Shown here: positions 1 to 9,565 of the stretch, piece after piece
How the letters are laid out: the number at the start of each line of letters is the position of its first letter
Numbering within the stretch: the first letter of the stretch is position 1
NCBI GenBank assembly: GCA_034440615.1
Contig: JAOTOM010005140.1
Span: 833,001-897,000, forward strand
DNA: 64,000 nucleotides
Source of the DNA: Ashinkailepas kermadecensis
Lineage: Eukaryota > Arthropoda > Thecostraca > Neolepadidae
Direction: 5' to 3'
The notes under the pieces: generated by a model
What the model was told of the DNA's origin: nothing
The model's input: only the letters and a program-made list of their open reading frames with translations
Database searches by the model: none
Program-made: the position numbers and the translations under genes

Positions 1-92
1 TATCTTGCGTTGTTAATATTTCTTACTCCTTTTATAGCATAACCATTGTCGAATAACTACCCCGTTATATTCGCAATATCTGGATTATCCAC
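1..92. repeat. Segment duplicated at 10,745-10,836
   Basis: This stretch shares most of its sequence, in the same orientation, with 10,745-10,836: both contain a CTTGC start, the block AATATTTCTTACTC, a GTCGAACAA-like block and CCCGTTA-ATTCGCA. It directly precedes the 5' end of the CR1-like LINE, so it is pre-insertion DNA or an older repeat hit by the LINE. No coding content is seen. Confidence 0.7.
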
Positions 93-96
93 TTAA

Positions 97-528
97 TGTA
101 GGAGGTGCATCACCAGGCCTGGTGCCAAAGTTAGAGACCTGGTCCAAGTGGTCGCACAGGCCACCAGCGAAAACCAGTTCAGTACAGTTATAGTGCAGGT
201 AGGAGTGAACAACATAGGTCCTGCTAGGAGTGAGGAGCTGATGCAGGACTACAGGGCCCTTCTGGCCACCCTGAAGCAAAGCAATAGCAGAGTTATTGTG
301 ACAACTATTCTGCCTGGGGCTGGAGTCTCCCCTGAGTGGAGCTCTAGGGCACTGGCAGCCAATGTCAGGGTAGGTAGGCTTTGCAATGAGTTAGGTTTGA
401 CTTTTGTTGACAAGTGGTGCAGGTTTTATGGCTCATCTGACCTCTATCAGAGGGATGGCTTGCACTTCTCTGAGAAGGGGGTGCAAGTGTTAGGCAAAGT
501 ATACGAACATGTCCTTCAGGGAAACTAG
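97..528 (+). pseudogene. CR1 ORF1 fragment, SGNH/GDSL esterase-like domain
   Basis: The frame is open from 97 (stop at 94-96) to TAG at 526-528, about 143 codons, and has no ATG at its beginning because the element is truncated. It starts with the motif RPGAKVRDLVQVV, continues with VGVNNIG (the GxND/GVNN block of SGNH hydrolases) and ends with DGLHFSEKGVQVLG, which carries the catalytic-type D-x2-H pair. In CR1 elements ORF1 encodes such an esterase, probably acting on membranes or in RNP handling. The block with the nucleophile Ser (GDS) is missing, so this copy cannot be enzymatically complete. The ORF2 reading frame begins 197 bp further on. Confidence 0.75.
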
Positions 529-536
529 ATAATGGG

Positions 537-728
537 GTGGGGAGGGAAGAATTGGCATTGCCATCTCAGGGATATGTCAATAGTGACAGCATAGGCAATA
601 GAACCTCACAGTCAGCAAATAGGGGTAGCAGTAGATCAAGGGGGCAGAGTGGTGGCTCATCCAGAGATGATAGAGCTACTCAACATAAAAAGCCAAAGAT
701 GGTCATGGAACTTTTGTTAAGTGTATGA
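537..728 (+). CDS. Ser/Arg-rich linker frame between ORF1 and ORF2
   Basis: A 63-codon frame rich in Ser, Arg, Gly and Gln, opening from a GTG rather than an ATG and ending in TGA. Its last residues (MVMELLLSV) look like the residues that precede LNAQSIR in related CR1 ORF2 proteins. It overlaps the ORF2 ATG by four bases (ATGA, 725-728). Two readings are possible: the true N-terminal tail of ORF2 shifted out of frame by an indel, or the tail of ORF1 coupled to ORF2 by stop-restart. I favour the first because the residues align with ORF2 relatives. Confidence 0.4.
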   Translation: MGREELALPSQGYVNSDSIGNRTSQSANRGSSRSRGQSGGSSRDDRATQHKKPKMVMELLLSV

Positions 729-3538
729 TGCTTAATGCTCAGAGCATTCGATCCAAATTTGATGAGTTCAAGTGTTATGTTGCTGAGGAGAAACCAGATT
801 TTGTTTGCATTACTGAGGCATGGGTCAGTGAGGGATATTTTGGGGATAACTTGCAGGACTATGAGATCCAGGGATACAATATGTTTTCATGCAATAGGGG
901 TCCAGCAGTGAAAGGGGGTGGTGTAATGCTCTATGTGAATAGCTTATACAGTTCTCAAAAAGTAGTAGATGGGGTGAAAAATGTGTCTGTGGAGTCCATT
1001 TGGCTTGATGTTGCTGTGGGAAAAGGCAACAACAATAAACTGAGGATAGGAGCTTTGTATCGATCAGGAACCTTGCCACATTCTCAGCAACTGGAGCTTG
1101 ATAAGGTGATTTGTGAGGAAATCAGTAGAAACTTTCAGAGGAAATGCCTTATTCTTGGTGACTTTAATCTAAAAGGATATGAAAATGTTGGTGTTGGCTC
1201 CCCATCATGTAAACTGTTTAGGAAATGCCTTGAAGAGGACTTGTTCTTACACCAGTTTGTAATGGAACCAACCAGGCAGGGCTCATTCTTGGACCTTGTC
1301 TTCTCAGATTTAAGTGATTTAGTTCAAGACTTGACTGTTGGAGAAACTCTGGGAAGAAGTGACAATAACATAGTGAGATTCAAGGAACAGGTATCAGGGA
1401 CAATCAAGGATAAGTTGTCAAAGATTCCAAATTTTAACAGGGCAGACTTTGCCTGCATGAGAGAGGCTTTAAGTGCCATAAAATGGGAAGAAGAATTCTT
1501 TGATTTAAATGCCTGTGAAATGTGGGAAAAGTTCAAATCCTACTTGAGGGAAATTCAGATTGGACATGTCCCCCAAAAGCAAAGGCGCAAAAGAAGGGTA
1601 GGAAAGCCAGCATGGCTTACACCAGATGTGATGAAAGCAATTAAGGCTAAGAAAGGTGCATTTAGAGTATTTAAGGAGGCTTCAAATATCGTAAATCTAA
1701 GGTCGTATCAAAAATCTAGAGACGCTGTGAAGCAGAAAATCAGAGCAGCAAAGCGAGCAAAAGAATTGGATTTGGCTAGGAACTGTAATGGGGACAGTAA
1801 AAAGTTCTTTAGTTTCTACAAGCTAAGTAAAGTTTCAAGCACAATTGGTTCACTGGATGTAAATGGGACTATATTGAGTGAGGATAGTGAGATGGTTGAG
1901 GAGCTGAGCAAGCAGTTTAAATCAGTGTTTACAGTGGAGGATGTGACTAATCTGCCAACCGTGAACCACAGTTCAGTGACGGGTGATCAGATACACGATG
2001 TTGATTTCATTGATAGTGATATTGTTTTCAATTATATCAGAAAAATAAAGACAAACAAGGCAGCAGGACCCAATGGAATTTATGCTAGGGTATTGCGGGA
2101 AGCTGAAAAGGAAGTGGCAATTCCACTTAGTATAATATTTTGTAGATCAGTTTCGCAAAATGAAATTCCAACAGATTGGAAAAGGACAAATGTAGTTCCT
2201 ATTTTCAAGAAAGGAGAAAGAGGGAAAGTTGAAAACTATAGGCCAGTAAGCCTCACATCCCTAGTCTGCAAGGTACTCGAATCAATTATCAAGGATAGAA
2301 TAGTTAGTTTTCTGGAAGGAAACAAATTGATTCAAGATACTCAACATGGGTTTAGAAAAGGGCGATCGTGCCTCACAAATCTCTTGGACTTTTTGAATTT
2401 TGCTACAGAACAATTTGATCAGGGAAATCAGGTTGATGTAGCATATCTTGACTTTAGTAAGGCCTTTGACAAAGTACCCCATAAACGGTTAATGATGCAG
2501 CTTCAGGTCCATGGTATTGCAGGTAGCATCCTAAAATGGATAGAGTTGTGGCTTTCAGATAGACAGCAGAGAGTGATGCTAAATGGTACAAAGTCATCAT
2601 GGCAAAATGTTCTTAGTGGAGTCCCCCAGGGGTCGGTACTGGGGCCACTATTGTTCATTATATATGTGAATAGCATTGAATGTGGCCTAAGCAGTAAGGT
2701 TTTGAAATTTGCGGATGATTTGAAGATCTTTAGGGCAATAACAGGGCAAAATGAGCAGGTTTTGCTGCAGAAAGACTTAGACGAGCTAGTGAAGTGGTCC
2801 GAAAAATGTCAAATGAAGTTTAATTTTGATAAGTGCAAAGTCATGCATGTAGGTAGGCAGCATATGAAGGCTCCATACTTGATGGGTGGCCAAATACTAT
2901 CTGTGACTCAGCAGGAGAAGGACTTAGGTGTTATTTTGAACACAAAATTGGGGGCATCAGAACAGACCAAAGAAGCCAGGAAGAAGGCACTAAGAATGCT
3001 TGGGGCAATACAGAGGAATGTGTCATACAAAAGTGAGGAGGTCATCAGGAAGCTTTACTGTGCATATGTCAGGCCACATTTGGAATACTGTGTCCAAGCT
3101 TGGTCCCCTAGTTATGAGAAAGATTGTTGGCTTTTAGAGAGAGTACAAAAGAGGGCAACAAAAATGGTTAATGGCATAGGCAACCTGGAATATGAGGAAA
3201 GACTGAAGAAATTGAACATGTTTTCACTTAGATATAGAAGGCTGAGAGGAGATCTCATCGAGGTTTTTAAATTTGTTCATGGTCAGGAACAGGGATATCT
3301 CAGGGAAATGTTTGAATTTAACAGAAATGATGCAATTAGAGGTCATCAATTCAAAATTAAAGTTAATCACAGCAGGACAAGGTTAAGACAGTCTTTCTTC
3401 ACCAACAGGGTAGTAGAACACTGGAACCAGCTGCCAGGAACCATTGTCGGTAGCAACACACTGAACATCTTTAAAAACGGCATAGACAATCATTATAAGA
3501 ATAGGGGGATTGGTTTTCTGTATTCCAGGGAAGGTTGA
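725..3538 (+). CDS. CR1 ORF2: endonuclease-reverse transcriptase, 937 aa
   Basis: This protein cuts target DNA and reverse-transcribes LINE RNA at the nick. An N-terminal APE-type endonuclease covers residues ~1-230, with LNAQSIRSK, ITEAW (catalytic Glu), LILGDFNL and GRSDNNIVRF. The last block is normally SDH; here the catalytic His is Asn (codon 1,364-1,366, residue 214). The reverse transcriptase (~420-720) has NYRPVSLTS, QHGFRKGRSC, YLDFSKAFDKVPH, SGVPQGSVLGP and FADD (a usual CR1-type variant of YADD). The C-terminal part has HLEYCVQAWSP and HSRTRLRQSFFTNRVVEHWNQLP, typical of CR1. Length is normal for the family and there is no frameshift. The ATG at 725 is the first in frame; the real start could be further upstream in the shifted 537-728 frame. 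Apart from the Asn substitution the ORF looks functional. Confidence 0.9.
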   Translation: MMLNAQSIRSKFDEFKCYVAEEKPDFVCITEAWVSEGYFGDNLQDYEIQGYNMFSCNRGPAVKGGGVMLYVNSLYSSQKVVDGVKNVSVESIWLDVAVGKGNNNKLRIGALYRSGTLPHSQQLELDKVICEEISRNFQRKCLILGDFNLKGYENVGVGSPSCKLFRKCLEEDLFLHQFVMEPTRQGSFLDLVFSDLSDLVQDLTVGETLGRSDNNIVRFKEQVSGTIKDKLSKIPNFNRADFACMREALSAIKWEEEFFDLNACEMWEKFKSYLREIQIGHVPQKQRRKRRVGKPAWLTPDVMKAIKAKKGAFRVFKEASNIVNLRSYQKSRDAVKQKIRAAKRAKELDLARNCNGDSKKFFSFYKLSKVSSTIGSLDVNGTILSEDSEMVEELSKQFKSVFTVEDVTNLPTVNHSSVTGDQIHDVDFIDSDIVFNYIRKIKTNKAAGPNGIYARVLREAEKEVAIPLSIIFCRSVSQNEIPTDWKRTNVVPIFKKGERGKVENYRPVSLTSLVCKVLESIIKDRIVSFLEGNKLIQDTQHGFRKGRSCLTNLLDFLNFATEQFDQGNQVDVAYLDFSKAFDKVPHKRLMMQLQVHGIAGSILKWIELWLSDRQQRVMLNGTKSSWQNVLSGVPQGSVLGPLLFIIYVNSIECGLSSKVLKFADDLKIFRAITGQNEQVLLQKDLDELVKWSEKCQMKFNFDKCKVMHVGRQHMKAPYLMGGQILSVTQQEKDLGVILNTKLGASEQTKEARKKALRMLGAIQRNVSYKSEEVIRKLYCAYVRPHLEYCVQAWSPSYEKDCWLLERVQKRATKMVNGIGNLEYEERLKKLNMFSLRYRRLRGDLIEVFKFVHGQEQGYLREMFEFNRNDAIRGHQFKIKVNHSRTRLRQSFFTNRVVEHWNQLPGTIVGSNTLNIFKNGIDNHYKNRGIGFLYSREG

Positions 3539-3560
3539 TCGACAGGGAGGAGTGGGAGTT

Positions 3561-3945
3561 GGGAGGAGTTTGTAATTGTTGACTGTGTTATAAAATAGCA
3601 AGTGAGTCTCTTATTAAGTATAAATGCTTTATAACTTTATATAGGGTGTACCTAGCAGTGGATTCAGCACCTTCCTTCGGGATGTGATACTGATGAGATT
3701 GTCTATGGTAGCACAATGGGTATGATGGGAGGAGTTTGTAATTGTTGAGTGTATTATGCAATAGCAAGTGAGTCTCTTATTAAGTCTGAACGCTTTATGA
3801 ATTTCTGTGGGATGTGCCTAGCAGTGGATTCGGCACCTTCCTTCGGGATGTGATGCTGATGAGGTTGTCTATGGTGGCACGATGGGTGTGATGGGAGGAG
3901 CTTGTGATTATTGAGGGTGTTAGGCGGTAGCAAGTGAGTGGTGTT
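3561..3945 (+). repeat. 166-bp tandem repeat in the CR1 3'UTR
   Basis: The block GGGAGGAGTTTGTAATTGTT begins at 3,561 and returns at 3,727 and 3,893, an exact 166-bp period over two full copies and a partial third. Each copy contains GCAAGTGAGTCTCTTATTAAGT and the stretch CACCTTCCTTCGGGATGTGAT. Copies differ by scattered substitutions. The duplicated block includes sequence resembling the element's 3' terminal region, so the 3' end seems to have been tandemly duplicated. Confidence 0.85.
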
Positions 3946-4046
3946 AGATGGGCTGGGATATATAGCTTCCTTGGAACTTGGGATAAGGGATTGATTGGGG
4001 TGGGAGTATGTACATTCTAGTACCTTTTCTAGATAGGCTTAACCCA

Positions 4047-4097
4047 GATGGGCCCCTGTGGCTCTTATTAAGCCTTAATACTTTATGACTTTATGAC
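4047..4097 (+). other. CR1 3' terminus with 8-bp direct repeats
   Basis: GATGGGCCC-TGTGGCTCTTA is followed by CTTTATG-ACTTTATG-AC. Short 3' direct repeats instead of poly(A) are a CR1 hallmark. The same terminal sequence is found alone at 43,585-43,631, which fixes the end of the element near 4,097. Confidence 0.75.
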
Positions 4098-5064
4098 TAA
4101 GAGTAGTAAAATATGTTTTAGTCATCCAATAAGCATACCTTTATACTCGTTTTATATTGATTACTCGCTTAAAGTTAGTCAAAAAAAATTATCAGTGAAG
4201 CTGGATAAGATAGTTGCGCGTATTATCCGTAGATTGTATGTACAATCATGCATGTGCGAATATATTTTCCCTCCTCCTCAGTTGCACTTACCGAGCACAT
4301 TGAAAACATATTTTACCACCTTTAACAGTGTAAACTCTCTTTCCTGGTCTTTAAGGGAGTGAGCGCAGATGACCACCCCTTCCCACCTGTAAAATTATGT
4401 GCTTGCTTATCGGAGTTTTTCCGCATGGTTACTCTAACCGGCTACCACACTTCGTTGGAGTTACCATTCCTCTATTACCATGAACAACCGAGTTTTCCCT
4501 CTTCAGAGTTTCTATCAAGTACCATGCTGAAAACCATCGTACATTATCCCCCTGGTAATACACTGAAAAATGGCGTTCTAGAACCACTTCCACAAATTTA
4601 TTCTACAAGAGTAAGGACCTCGATGCCTGTGAGCCTGTTCATCGGGTACTTGGCACACTTGACTTGAAGACAAGTAAACGTTGTCTTTGGTTTGCATCAC
4701 ACAACAGGTTAATAACACCATTGAGACAGACCACTTACTGCTGCAACGTGAACTTGAGAACAAAATAATAGTCAATCCACACAACAACCAGGTGGTGCAT
4801 CCACATAGCGATCATAGCGAAATAAGCACGTCCCGCCGTTACAGAGCATGGATTCTAGCAGGGATTTGAACATTCAAGTGTTGATTTCCGAAAATCATTG
4901 GGGAAGAGCACCATACATGAAAGCAATGTGCGGACCCAAATGGATTTGGGGAGGGACACACACCATAGTGTCCCATATTAAAAGTTGAAATTAGTTTGTG
5001 GGCGAGGCAAATATTGAGAGGGCACCTGTCCCCTCAAAAGTGTATAAAGCAGCACCCCTGGGTG
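4098..5064. other. Non-coding stretch, nothing recognised
   Basis: Open frames here (for example 4,093-4,362 and 4,359-4,667 on the plus strand) show no motif or biased composition and look accidental. No tandem repeat was seen. Confidence 0.5.
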
Positions 5065-5307
5065 TCAGCCTAGCGCTTCTTCACGTACAGAGCACACATC
5101 CATTTTGCTATGTTCCTTATCGTTCGTTGCTGGACACGTCATCCAGTCTCCCAGTAACTTTGTGGTAGTCAAGCCAGGCATTACAACTTTTGCTAGAGCC
5201 TTCGATCGGAATAAGCTCTGAATTCCTCTACTCATTGGTGCATCTTCATCGAAGGTCGCAACCAGTTCAACGATGGGCATACAGGAATGGAAAGCCGGAT
5301 GAGGCAA
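5065..5307 (-). CDS. Unrecognised 80-codon frame
   Basis: The frame starts at an ATG, has a globular-looking composition (for example FRSKALAKVV and TKLLGDWMTCPA) and ends in TGA. I do not recognise it. It could be an exon or a TE remnant just outside the DNA transposon at 5,633. No flanking splice sites were established, so it may be chance. Confidence 0.18.
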   Translation of the reverse strand: MPHPAFHSCMPIVELVATFDEDAPMSRGIQSLFRSKALAKVVMPGLTTTKLLGDWMTCPATNDKEHSKMDVCSVREEALG

Positions 5308-5469
5308 GCAGCATCACCCGTTTTTATTGAGTCAAATGCACATTCAGCAAACTAATGAAGCTGACTTTGACCGCATCGTCGGACTCAGCGCAAAGCTCAC
5401 CTTGGACCACTGACCAGGCCTCAACAAAGCTTCTGAAGTAAGCTATGCAGAGGCCTATGTGGTCAACCG

Positions 5470-5632
5470 CTGCTATCGGACAGTCCAGCGCTGCCGGAAG
5501 ATGATCTCCCGTTGCTGGCGGACGGTCTAGCGCTGCCGATGGACGGTCCAGTACTTCCGGCGGGCAGTCCAGCGCTGATCCGCCGTTGCTGGCAGACGGT
5601 CCGGCGCTGCTGGAGGACAGTCCAGAGCTGTG
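5470..5632. repeat. GC-rich degenerate tandem repeat
   Basis: Units of about 30-36 bp around GGACGGTCCAGCGCTGCCG are repeated with much variation (CAGTCCAGCGCTG at several places). The array abuts the left end of the long-TIR transposon. Short frames in it are repeat artefacts. Confidence 0.6.
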
Positions 5633-6330
5633 GCCCATTCCACGACAAATCGACAAGTGAAAGGGCCAAAATAACACCCAATATTTTATATTTTGATGAA
5701 AATATTTGTGTGGGGTTATCTGATGCGCCGAATCCAGCTGTGCCATTTTTAGAAAGATCAGGTCAACGGTCAAGGAGTTATAGCCTCGGGAATTTTTGAG
5801 ATGTCACCTAACAAGGGTGTCTTTTGAGGTCTTTAACTCAATGAAGAACAATCTGAATTGTGCAAAAGTATATATCGGTGAACTCACAATGACCCACTGC
5901 ATCTTTTGGCTATTTCGAAATTTTCGTTTACGGGATAATTGAAATCGTGACATCGTGACCTAAGGTCACGTGACCTATTTTACCTTTCGGGACAGTCACA
6001 ATGCGATTTGAAAAAGTGCAGAAATGAAGTTCGATATCTTATCTTTCGAAGCAAAAAAAAAAAAATAGGGTTTTGCTCCTAAAACTCTACATATCCGTTC
6101 AAAATTAGGCATGCATGGTTGTTTTTGCGCTAGTTTATCGTGGCCTGTATGAATATGTATTTAGAACGGTATATTACTGAAATACAAGGCTTTTGACGTT
6201 CGAGGCACGTGATGGGATGATAATGTTAGTCATCTGATCTTGAATGTTGTGTTGCACAAGTGTTCTAACTCGTGAGGTCAAGGGTTAAACAAAATGGCAG
6301 AAATGTCTCCAAATTGTGGTAGTAGATGAT
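5633..6330 (+). repeat. Left terminal inverted repeat
   Basis: Contains repeated GGTCACGTGACC-type palindromic sequence near 5,962-5,975, an A-run at 6,054-6,065 and GGCATGCATGGTTGTTTTTGC. Each of these has an inverted counterpart between 8,887 and 9,565. The inner limit is near CCAAATTGTGGTAG (~6,317-6,330). Confidence 0.85.
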
Positions 6331-6446
6331 TTATGAGTTATACCTTACCATGAATTACAAGGAGAGAGAAGCATCCACAATATAGCAATCACATTCCGAT
6401 AACCGAGAAACCATTCGCACAACCATTTATTGCCTCGCGAAAATAA

Positions 6447-7955
6447 AAATCTGCGAATGTAGTGAAATATCAGGAAGGGCACAAACAAGGGGTGGCACCG
6501 TGTTTGGGTGCCCAGTGCTCACTGCTCACTCTCGCTGAACGTGCTGCCTGTGAAGCGAGGAAATTTCTGAGGGTGTCGGACGCAGTCAAGGTGAAAGTAA
6601 AGCTATTTTATGAGTCGGACCAGATCAGCCGGATGTGTCTCGGCAAGACCGACCGTGTCACGGTGCGACATGTTGATGGAACCAAAAGTAGAGTTCAGAA
6701 AAGGCTTGCTTTGGGAAATTTGTGTGAGATATATGATCTATACAAGCAGAACTCTGAAAACCCTCGCACCAGCTTCTTAACCTTTGCTGCCCTTCGTCCG
6801 AAGCATTGCGTCTTGGCAGGCAGCAGTGGGACGCACTCGGTGTGCATGTGCACTTATCATCAAAACCCAAAACTGCTCATATCCGCTCTCGGCCTTCCCG
6901 GTCTCAAATACCGTAACCTCCTCGATCACGCTGTATGTGGCACGGAAAACCGTGATTGCATGATGCACAACTGTGAGGACTGCCCTGGTGAAGACGGGGT
7001 GATGAACTTTCTGAGGATTATCCTCGCGGACAAATCAGGAGAAGAGAGTGAAGGTGATTTAGCCCCAGATGATGACATGGATAATGAGATTAGGTACAAA
7101 CAGTGGATGAGCACGCATCGCTGTACACTCGCAGAAATAGTCTAGACCAAAGAGGAAAGCATGCGATATTTGAGCCAGCAAACCGTGAAGCTGACCAGAC
7201 ACCACTTTGTGGCTGACAAACAAGGTCAGCACTTCACCTACGCAAAGGCTACTGGCAAGGAGGGCGAAGTGATTGTCTAGTACGATTTCGCTGAAAATTA
7301 TTCATTTGTGGTGCAGGATGCAGCTCAAGGCTTCCACTGGGATTCGTCCCAGTGTACCGTGCACCCGTTTGTAGTGTACTGGCGTGAGGACGAGGTACTG
7401 TGCCATCAGAGCTACTGCTGTATCTCTGACGGCACAAAGCACAACACCGACATGGTGCATGCGTTCCTGCAACGGCTTATCCCAGAAATTCGGACCGCAG
7501 TACCTGACCTCAAAAAAAATATTTATTTCACAGACGGCAGTATACGAATAAGCATGACTTCGTCAATGTGTGTCACCATCAGACAGATTTTGGGGTATCC
7601 TGTGAGTGGCTTTTTTGTCACATCTCATGGCAAGGGCGCTTGCGACGGCATCGGGGGCACAGCCAAGCGTGCCGCGGCTCAAGAGAGCCTCAAGCGCCCG
7701 CTTAACAACCAGATACTGACGGCGGAGGACATGTTTGAGTATCTGTCGCACAAGCTAGCCAGCTGCATCAAATTCATATTTGTATCAAAGCAGGAGGCAA
7801 TGGACGTCACGACCCACCTCACCGAGCGCTTCTCGAAAGCCATCACGGTGAAGGGAACACAGGGGTACCACAAGTTCGCACCAGTGACCCACAGCACCGT
7901 AATAGTTCATGAACTGCTTACCGATGCGGGGCGTGTGTTAATGGTAGTTGGGTGA
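6447..7955 (+). pseudogene. Transposase-like protein of an unnamed family, broken
   Basis: One frame runs from 6,447 to TGA after 7,953 but is cut by in-frame TAGs at 7,143-7,145 and 7,278-7,280. The N-terminal half has a Cys/His-rich part (THSVCMCTYHQN; CGTENRDCMMHNCEDCP) and LRPKHCVLAG. The second half has DFAENYSFVVQDAAQGFHW, YFTDG and SHGKGACDGIGGTAKR. I recall this motif set from many uncharacterised invertebrate proteins. The order D(FAEN)...D(G) suggests a DDE/D nuclease, by inference only. Between ~7,533 and ~7,608 the expected sequence (QYTNKHDFVNVCHH) lies one frame over, so two compensating indels flank that segment. No ATG begins the frame; an upstream exon is possible. Its place between matching TIRs supports a transposase role. 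Confidence 0.7.
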
Positions 7956-8509
7956 AGTGAGACGTGTTAGTGTGCGCGCTGATACAGATTGTGTTGATTA
8001 ATATTATCGCAGTGACAGATCATCAGTCTGAACTGGGATTCTGACAAGGTATGGGATGATCTGCAGATCTGTAGATCATTACATTGCATTGCATTATAAT
8101 ACTGTACTGCAACACATTATTGTATTGCATTGCATTGTGTAATTATGTTACTTTATTTTATTACACCGATGTAGACGGCTCATGATCCAATGCGATTCAT
8201 TTCAGGCTCAGCATGTGTCAATGGATGCGTCCGCGCCAAATTTGTTCTCAAGCAGTTCAAGATGAATGCGATTACTCAGTCAATGAGGTTCATCTTTTCG
8301 TTTCCAGAATGTGGGGTTTGAAACGCCAGAAGGTTGATATTACAGTGATTGGCGGTGATAAAAACCCTTCAGTGTTGTCGGTGAAATATGATCGTACATT
8401 TTTGATATGCTGACATTGAGGCAGAAATATATTGCATAAGGTGAAAACATTTATATTACTTTTCTCCTTACAAGTGACGATCTAGGATTTCACAAATCAC
8501 CCTTCGTCG

Positions 8510-8886
8510 CTTCTGAATTTCCAAAATAGCATTGTGACTGTCTCGAAGGTCAAACTAGGTCACGTTATCTTAGGTCACAAGCTCACGATTTAAAAAAACG
8601 CGTGAACAAAAATTTCGAAATTGACACAAGATGCAGTGGATCATGACGAGTTCAGCGATATATAGCTTCGTGCAATTCGTGTTACTCTTCATTGAGTTCC
8701 AGGTCTCCAAAGACTTAGGTGACCTCTCAAAAATGTCCGATGCTATAACTCCTTAACCGTTGCTCCGATCTTTCCCAAAATTGCACAGCTGGATTATAGA
8801 GACAAACTAACCCTATATAAGTATTTTCATCGAGATATAGAGTGTAATTTGGCCCCTTCACTTGTCGATTTGTCGTGGAATGGGCC
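8510..8886 (+). repeat. Extra diverged direct copy of the right TIR's outer half
   Basis: This ~370 bp segment lies directly before the right TIR and matches 9,200-9,565 in the same orientation: CATTGTGACTGTC, GATGCAGTGGAT, AACTCCTTRACCGTTG and ending TTGTCGATTTGTCGTGGAATGGGC in both (as two parts). Divergence is visibly higher than between the two TIRs. The left end has no equivalent, so the element carries an asymmetric duplication. Confidence 0.75.
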
Positions 8887-9565
8887 ACCTACCACAATTC
8901 GGAGACATTTCTGCCATTTGTTTAACCCTTGACCTCACAACGAGTTAGAACACTTGTGCAACACAACACTCAAGATCAGATGACTAACATTCTCATCCCA
9001 TCACGTGCCACGAACATCAAAAGGCTTGTATTTCAGTAATATACTGTTCTAAACAAATATTAAAACAGGCCACGATAAACTAGCGCAAAAACAACCATGC
9101 ATGCCTAATTTTGAACGGATATGTAGATTTTTAGGGCAAAACCTATTTTTTTTTTGCTTCGAAAGATAAGATATCGAACTTCATTTCTGCACTTTTTCAA
9201 ATCGCATTGTGACTGTCCCGATAGTTAAAGTAGGTCACGTGACCTTAGGTCACGATGTCACGATTTCAAATAGCCCGTAAACGAAAATTCCGAAATAGCC
9301 AAAAGATGCAGTGGATTATTGTGAGTTCACCGATATATACTTTTGCACAATTCGGATTGTTCTTCATTGTATTAAGGACCTCAAAAGACACCCTTGTTTG
9401 GTGACATCTCAGAAATGCCCGAGGCTATAACTCCTTGACCGTTGACCTGATCTTTCTAAAAATGGCACAGCTGGATTCGGCGCATCAGATAACCCCACAC
9501 AAATATTTTCATCAAAATATAAAATATTGGGTGTTATGCCCTTGTCGATTTGTCGTGGAATGGGC
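8887..9565 (-). repeat. Right terminal inverted repeat
   Basis: Inverted copy of 5,633-6,330. It begins near ACCTACCACAATTCGGAG and ends AATGGGC at 9,565. The short translated block MTVDLIFLKMAQLDSAHQ is found in both TIRs, on opposite strands, and is a repeat artefact rather than a gene. Confidence 0.85.

Larger units (their letters stand above)
93..4097 (+). mobile_element. CR1-like non-LTR retrotransposon, 5' truncated
   Basis: The element holds an ORF1 C-terminal fragment with an SGNH/GDSL-esterase signature, an intact endonuclease/reverse-transcriptase ORF2, a ~560 bp 3'UTR and a 3' terminus made of two copies of ACTTTATG at 4,080-4,097. Esterase-type ORF1, EN+RT ORF2 and short 3' direct repeats instead of poly(A) are established CR1-clade features. 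The 5' end is placed near 93-97 because the ORF1 frame is open only from 97 and the DNA before 93 matches an unrelated repeat. The copy is well preserved (no stop in 937 codons), so it is fairly young, but it lacks a promoter and most of ORF1. A second, extremely short 3' end of the same family lies at 43,585-43,631. Confidence 0.88.
5633..9565 (+). mobile_element. DNA transposon with ~0.7 kb terminal inverted repeats
   Basis: The two ends are inverted copies: the left end starts GCCCATTCCACGACAAATCG and the right end finishes with its reverse complement. Identity stays visible for ~690 bp on each side (5,633-~6,330 against ~8,887-9,565). Between them lies a broken transposase-like reading frame on the plus strand. 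Candidate target duplication: CTGTG lies just outside the left end and again one base outside the right end, which is weak. Long TIRs plus one central gene are the layout of a cut-and-paste element. The superfamily is not identified. Total length is 3,933 bp. Confidence 0.85.
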
